DNA of 31,932 nucleotides from positions 1 to 31,932 of the forward strand of contig JBAPUB010000103.1 of NCBI GenBank assembly GCA_049282455.1, read 5' to 3'. Position numbers and translations under genes: made by a program. Within the stretch, counting starts at the first letter, position 1, and each line of letters opens with the position of its first letter. The notes beneath the pieces are model-generated. The model was not told the DNA's origin. It saw only the letters and a program-made list of their open reading frames with translations, and did no database searches. Positions 29,406-31,932 of the stretch are shown piece after piece. The stretch is from JBAPUB01 sp049282455 (lineage in GTDB: Bacteria; Actinomycetota; Actinomycetes; JAHEKZ01).

Positions 29406-30409
29406 TGCGGGTACGTCGCCTGGTCTGGAGCCACGTTCTCGACCTTCACATTCCTGAGGTGGTCGGCGGTGCCGCCGAGTCCCTCGACCATGGTGATGTA
29501 GTCGTACCTCATGAGCCCGAGCCAGGAGTGCTCGGCGTCCCCGGGTGAGCCCGGAAGGTCATCATCGCGCAGAGTGTCCTCGTAGCGCGCGCCGGTGGCC
29601 CGACCGATCTCCTCGAGGACAGAAGAGGGGAAGACCTCTGAGCCGAAGATCGTCGGCACGTGCTCGGCCTTGACCTGGTCGATCAGGCTGGCCACCTCTT
29701 GCGGTGTCGGGTCCTCGAAGTTCTTCGGTTGCACCGCACCGATGACCTGCCAACCGAACGTCCGGGCGAAGTACGCGTAGGCGTCGTGGTAGGTGAGCAG
29801 GCGCAGGTTGCCGTCGGGAACAGTCTTCTGGTCGGCGCGCAGGGCGGCCGACAGCTGCTTGGTCTGCTTGACGAACGCAGCGGCGTTCGCCTGGTAGTAG
29901 GCAGCGTTGGCCGGGTCGCGCTGGGCGTAGGTGTCGGCGATCACCTGGGCGTACTTGGCCGCGTAGGGCGGGTCGGTCCACAGGTGGGGGTTGGGCTTGC
30001 CCCCCTCCACGGGGAACGAGAAGTCGAAGATCCACTGGTCCTTCGGCAGCACGGCGTCGCCGATGTTCACCAGCTGGGCGCCGTCCTTCATGTTCGCCTG
30101 GGCCAGCTCCTGGGTCGGGTCCTCGAGGCCGAGTCCGTTGACGAAGATGATGTCGGCCGTGCTGAGCAGCTCGGCGACCTGTGGTGCTGGCTCGAACGTG
30201 TGCGAGTTCGTGCCTTCGGGCACGATGCCCTCGACGGCGACCTTGTCCCCGCCGACTGTGCCGGCGATGGAGGTGATCGGCGCGACGGTGGTGGCGACCA
30301 GGAGCTTGCCGTCCTGGGCCGCGGGGTTCGACCCGGTCCCGCACGCGGTCAGGAGCAGCACGCCACCGGCCGCCAGGATCCCGAGGGCGGAGCGGGTCCT
30401 GAAGGTCAT
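29402..30409 (-). CDS. Metal-binding lipoprotein of an ABC importer (cluster A-I, ZnuA/TroA type)
   Basis: 335 residues. A lipoprotein signal (ALGILAAGGVLLLTAC) has its lipobox at LTAC, with Cys23 lipidated. The metal site is read as His70 (TNSHTFEP), His142 (NPHLWTDP), His208 (TYHDAYAYF) and an acidic ligand among Asp282-Asp284 (TLRDDDLPG). The third ligand being His rather than Glu favours zinc or a TroA-like mixed metal over a PsaA-type manganese site. It lacks the His-rich loop of E. coli ZnuA. ATG 30409 is preceded 6 bases upstream by TAGCGT, implying a leaderless mRNA, and a palindrome overlaps the -35. First of four overlapping genes ending with a peroxiredoxin. Confidence 0.94.
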   Translation of the reverse strand: MTFRTRSALGILAAGGVLLLTACGTGSNPAAQDGKLLVATTVAPITSIAGTVGGDKVAVEGIVPEGTNSHTFEPAPQVAELLSTADIIFVNGLGLEDPTQELAQANMKDGAQLVNIGDAVLPKDQWIFDFSFPVEGGKPNPHLWTDPPYAAKYAQVIADTYAQRDPANAAYYQANAAAFVKQTKQLSAALRADQKTVPDGNLRLLTYHDAYAYFARTFGWQVIGAVQPKNFEDPTPQEVASLIDQVKAEHVPTIFGSEVFPSSVLEEIGRATGARYEDTLRDDDLPGSPGDAEHSWLGLMRYDYITMVEGLGGTADHLRNVKVENVAPDQATYPQ

Positions 30410-30415
30410 GCAGCG

Positions 30416-30444
30416 ACGCTAACGCGACCACCACGCTCCTGCAA
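30416..30444 (-). promoter_or_regulatory. Promoter of the metal-import operon
   Basis: Minus-strand TTGCAG (30444-30439), a 17-base spacer, then TAGCGT (30421-30416), and 6 bases later the ATG at 30409. This is the most complete -35/-10 pair in the window and predicts a leaderless transcript. The -35 lies within the palindrome at 30440-30454. Confidence 0.6.
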
Positions 30445-30454
30445 ATTGTTCGCA
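30440..30454. promoter_or_regulatory. Candidate metalloregulator (Zur-like) operator
   Basis: TGCAAATTGTTCGCA is a 15-base palindrome (6-base arms with one mismatch around TTG). It shares 10 of 15 positions with the TGAAAATGATTTTCA-type Zur site I recall for actinobacteria. It covers the -35 of the metal-import operon, as expected for a repressor site. Identity of the regulator is inference; a DtxR/MntR-family protein is the alternative. Confidence 0.5.
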
Positions 30455-30500
30455 ATAAACCCGGCTCGGTACGGTAGAGGGGACTTCCAGGAGGATCCGC

Positions 30501-30773
30501 GTGACCAACCGTGACACCCAGGCCCCAGCCCCTGCGCCGCCGCGCACGCCCGAGCAGATCCAGGCCGACATCGATGCGGCCCAGCAGCAGCTGGCCGCAA
30601 CCGTCGACGAGCTCTCGGACCGCCTCAGCCCGCAGTCCCTGGCCGACGAGGCCACGGGGGTCGTGAAGGGCTGGTTCGTGCACCCCGACGGCAGCGTCAA
30701 GGGCAAGCCGATCGCGATCATCGGCGGCACACTGGCAGGGCTGATCGTGCTTCGCCAGATCTTCCACGACTGA
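30501..30773 (+). CDS. DUF3618 small membrane protein
   Basis: 90 residues. The N-terminal Pro/Ala-rich stretch precedes the DUF3618 core TPEQIQADIDAAQQQLAATV then DELSDRLSPQSLADEA, a helix of about 45 residues. The C-terminus holds one membrane segment (PIAIIGGTLAGLIVLRQIF). It is a typical small actinobacterial cell-envelope protein of unknown function. GTG 30501 has AGGAGG upstream, and TACGGT (30470-30475) is a possible -10. Divergent from the metal-import operon. Its TGA shares a base with the ATG of the GroES-like gene (TGATG), so the two are translationally coupled. Confidence 0.88.
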   Translation: MTNRDTQAPAPAPPRTPEQIQADIDAAQQQLAATVDELSDRLSPQSLADEATGVVKGWFVHPDGSVKGKPIAIIGGTLAGLIVLRQIFHD

Positions 30774-31114
30774 TGTCCGACGACTCGGGACCCGAGCTCG
30801 ACCCGTTGCCGATCAAGCTCCTGCACGACCGGGTGCTGGTGCAGCTGGAAGGTCCCGACGGCGAGCGTCAGTCGACGGGCGGGATCTTGATCCCGGCAAC
30901 CGCACAGGTCGGGAAGCGGCTCACGTGGGCCCACGCTGTCGGGGTCGGACCGCATGTTCGCAGCATCGAGGTCGGCGACCGCGTGCTGTTCGAGCCTGAG
31001 GACCGGGCCGAGGTCGAGCTTCACGGCGCGAACTACGTGATGATGCGCGAGCGCGACGTCCACGCGGTCGCGTCAAAGCGCGTGCACGAAGAGTCCACCG
31101 GCCTGTACCTGTAG
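30773..31114 (+). CDS. GroES/Cpn10-like protein
   Basis: 113 residues with a Cpn10 beta-barrel pattern: LPIKLLHDRVLVQLEGPDGE, STGGILIPATA (mobile-loop-like), HAVGVGPHVRSIEVGDRVLF, then YVMMRERDVHAV. Real GroES is about 97 residues and sits next to groEL; here no groEL is present and the sequence is divergent, with an added C-terminal KRVHEESTGLYL. It is therefore a GroES paralogue whose partner is unknown. ATG 30773 overlaps the DUF3618 stop by one base, which ties it to a small membrane protein. LysE follows after 3 bases. Confidence 0.88.
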   Translation: MSDDSGPELDPLPIKLLHDRVLVQLEGPDGERQSTGGILIPATAQVGKRLTWAHAVGVGPHVRSIEVGDRVLFEPEDRAEVELHGANYVMMRERDVHAVASKRVHEESTGLYL

Positions 31115-31117
31115 TCC

Positions 31118-31786
31118 ATGACAACCGGCCCAGTCGACGTGCTCGGCGCCGTCGCGGTCTCCAGGACGGTGGCCACGGGGTTCGTCCTCGGCCTGGCCGT
31201 TGCCGCCCCACTGGGTCCCGTAGGTCTGCTCTCGGTCCGCACCGCCATGAGGTTCGGGTTCCGCGCGGGCGCCGCGATCGGGCTCGGCGCGGCGCTGGTC
31301 GACACGGCCTACGCCGCCCTGGGCCTCCTCGGAGCCGGAGCCCTGCTGACGTTCGCTCCTGCGCAGGTCACCATGGGGCTGGTCGGCGCGGCCGTGCTCG
31401 TCTGGTTCGGCGTCGCGACACTTCGAAGCGCCGCGCGGGTCCGCACCGGAGGTGAGGCCGACCTCGAGGTCCAGGCGCCTGGCCAGGCGTTTCGCAGCGG
31501 CGTCGTGGCGACGGCGTCCAACCCGCTGACCATCCTTTCCTGGGCGGCGCTGCTCGGCGCGGTGGTGTCGGTCACCGGCGGCGGAGGCCCGCTCTCCGCG
31601 ACGGCCCTGCTGGTCGGAGTGTGGGTCGGGAGCGCGGTGTGGTTCACCGGTCTGACCTTCGCCGCCTCGCACGCAGGACGTCGGATGAGCGACCGCGCGC
31701 TGGCGGTGGTCGACGTGCTTGCCGGGCTGGGTCTGCTCGCTTTCGGGGCGGTACTCGGGATCCGCACGCTGCGCGAGGTCGGCTAG
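31118..31786 (+). CDS. LysE/RhtB-family amino-acid exporter
   Basis: 222 residues with about six hydrophobic segments, the LysE-family size. The first segment GFVLGLAVAAPLGPVGLLSV carries the family PxGP-type motif; FRAGAAIGLGAALVDTAYA and ASNPLTILSWAALLGA are the second and middle conserved regions. Such proteins export basic or other amino acids and related molecules by proton exchange. The substrate cannot be assigned. The start lies 3 bases after the GroES-like stop, so it may be co-transcribed with the DUF3618/GroES-like pair. No own promoter was found. Confidence 0.92.
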   Translation: MTTGPVDVLGAVAVSRTVATGFVLGLAVAAPLGPVGLLSVRTAMRFGFRAGAAIGLGAALVDTAYAALGLLGAGALLTFAPAQVTMGLVGAAVLVWFGVATLRSAARVRTGGEADLEVQAPGQAFRSGVVATASNPLTILSWAALLGAVVSVTGGGGPLSATALLVGVWVGSAVWFTGLTFAASHAGRRMSDRALAVVDVLAGLGLLAFGAVLGIRTLREVG

Positions 31787-31816
31787 GCAGCCGTCATCTC
31801 CCCTGCGTCACCGACG

Positions 31817-31932
31817 TCAGGGTGTGGCCGCCTGACCGGAGCCGGAGCTGACCTTGAGCGACGACGTGTCGACGGCGACGAACGCGCGAGCGGGGATCGT
31901 CTTGAGCTCGTCGAGCAGTCCGGATGGCCACC
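31817..31932 (-). CDS. Partial reverse-strand gene at the window edge (C-terminus only)
   Basis: From the right edge a frame is open to TGA at 31817-31819 (minus strand). The last 37 residues would read GLLDELKTIPARAFVAVDTS in the middle and end SGSGQAATP. The tail composition looks protein-like rather than a shadow, and it converges on lysE with a 30-base gap. The family is not recognisable from so short a piece. Confidence 0.45.
   Translation of the reverse strand, partial: WPSGLLDELKTIPARAFVAVDTSSLKVSSGSGQAATP

Overview
The window is chromosomal DNA of a high-G+C (about 70% by eye) actinobacterium. The strongest argument is gene order. The block pncB | clpS, DUF2017, mec, cysO, cysM, murI, cAMP-phosphodiesterase-like, rph, rdgB matches what I remember of Mycobacterium tuberculosis Rv1330c to Rv1341, without the peptidase (Rv1333) and rhomboid (Rv1337) genes. 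GTG starts, 1-4 base start/stop overlaps, a DUF222-HNH gene and many leaderless-type starts also fit. I cannot name a genus. Coding density is very high and no stretch over 300 bases lacks a gene; the longest gap is 11170-11317.

Layout. (1) 1-2268: three-gene polar amino-acid ABC importer (binding protein cut by the window edge, permease, ATPase), followed by an IclR-type regulator at 2328-2975. (2) 2949-9430: tyrosine/homogentisate catabolism. An AsnC/Lrp regulator diverges from hppD, and fahA plus an unrecognised 280-residue protein diverge from hmgA. A secreted M1 aminopeptidase lies between hppD and fahA. HppD makes homogentisate, HmgA opens its ring and FahA gives fumarate plus acetoacetate. 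No glutathione-type maleylacetoacetate isomerase is present, so the unknown gene coupled to fahA is the most attractive candidate for a new function. (3) 9427-13042: a cysteine-desulfurase-like class V aminotransferase and a secreted GH18 protein. (4) 13046-14934: nicotinamidase and nicotinate phosphoribosyltransferase, a coupled NAD-salvage pair. (5) 14966-20555: the conserved block, including the Mec-CysO-CysM cysteine pathway. CysO carries a 13-residue repeat-built tail after its Gly-Gly, and a 13-bp tandem repeat separates mec from cysO. (6) 20552-24360: Nudix, GNAT, two small unknowns, a FrhB-type iron-sulfur flavoprotein and a DUF1269 protein. (7) 24380-24462: tRNA-Leu(UAG), followed by a DUF222-HNH gene whose start codon lies inside a perfect 16-bp SOS box. 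(8) 26003-31786: an MFS transporter, a fully overlapping metal ABC importer plus peroxiredoxin operon with an operator-like palindrome over its promoter, a DUF3618/GroES-like pair and a LysE exporter. A partial reverse-strand gene runs off the right edge.

Regulation readable from sequence: ten genes have a TANNNT hexamer exactly 6 or 7 bases before the start codon, which predicts leaderless mRNAs. In two of them (mec, rph) the stop codon of the upstream gene is the first half of that hexamer. Palindromic operators can be proposed for the AsnC gene, the metal importer and the DUF222-HNH gene.
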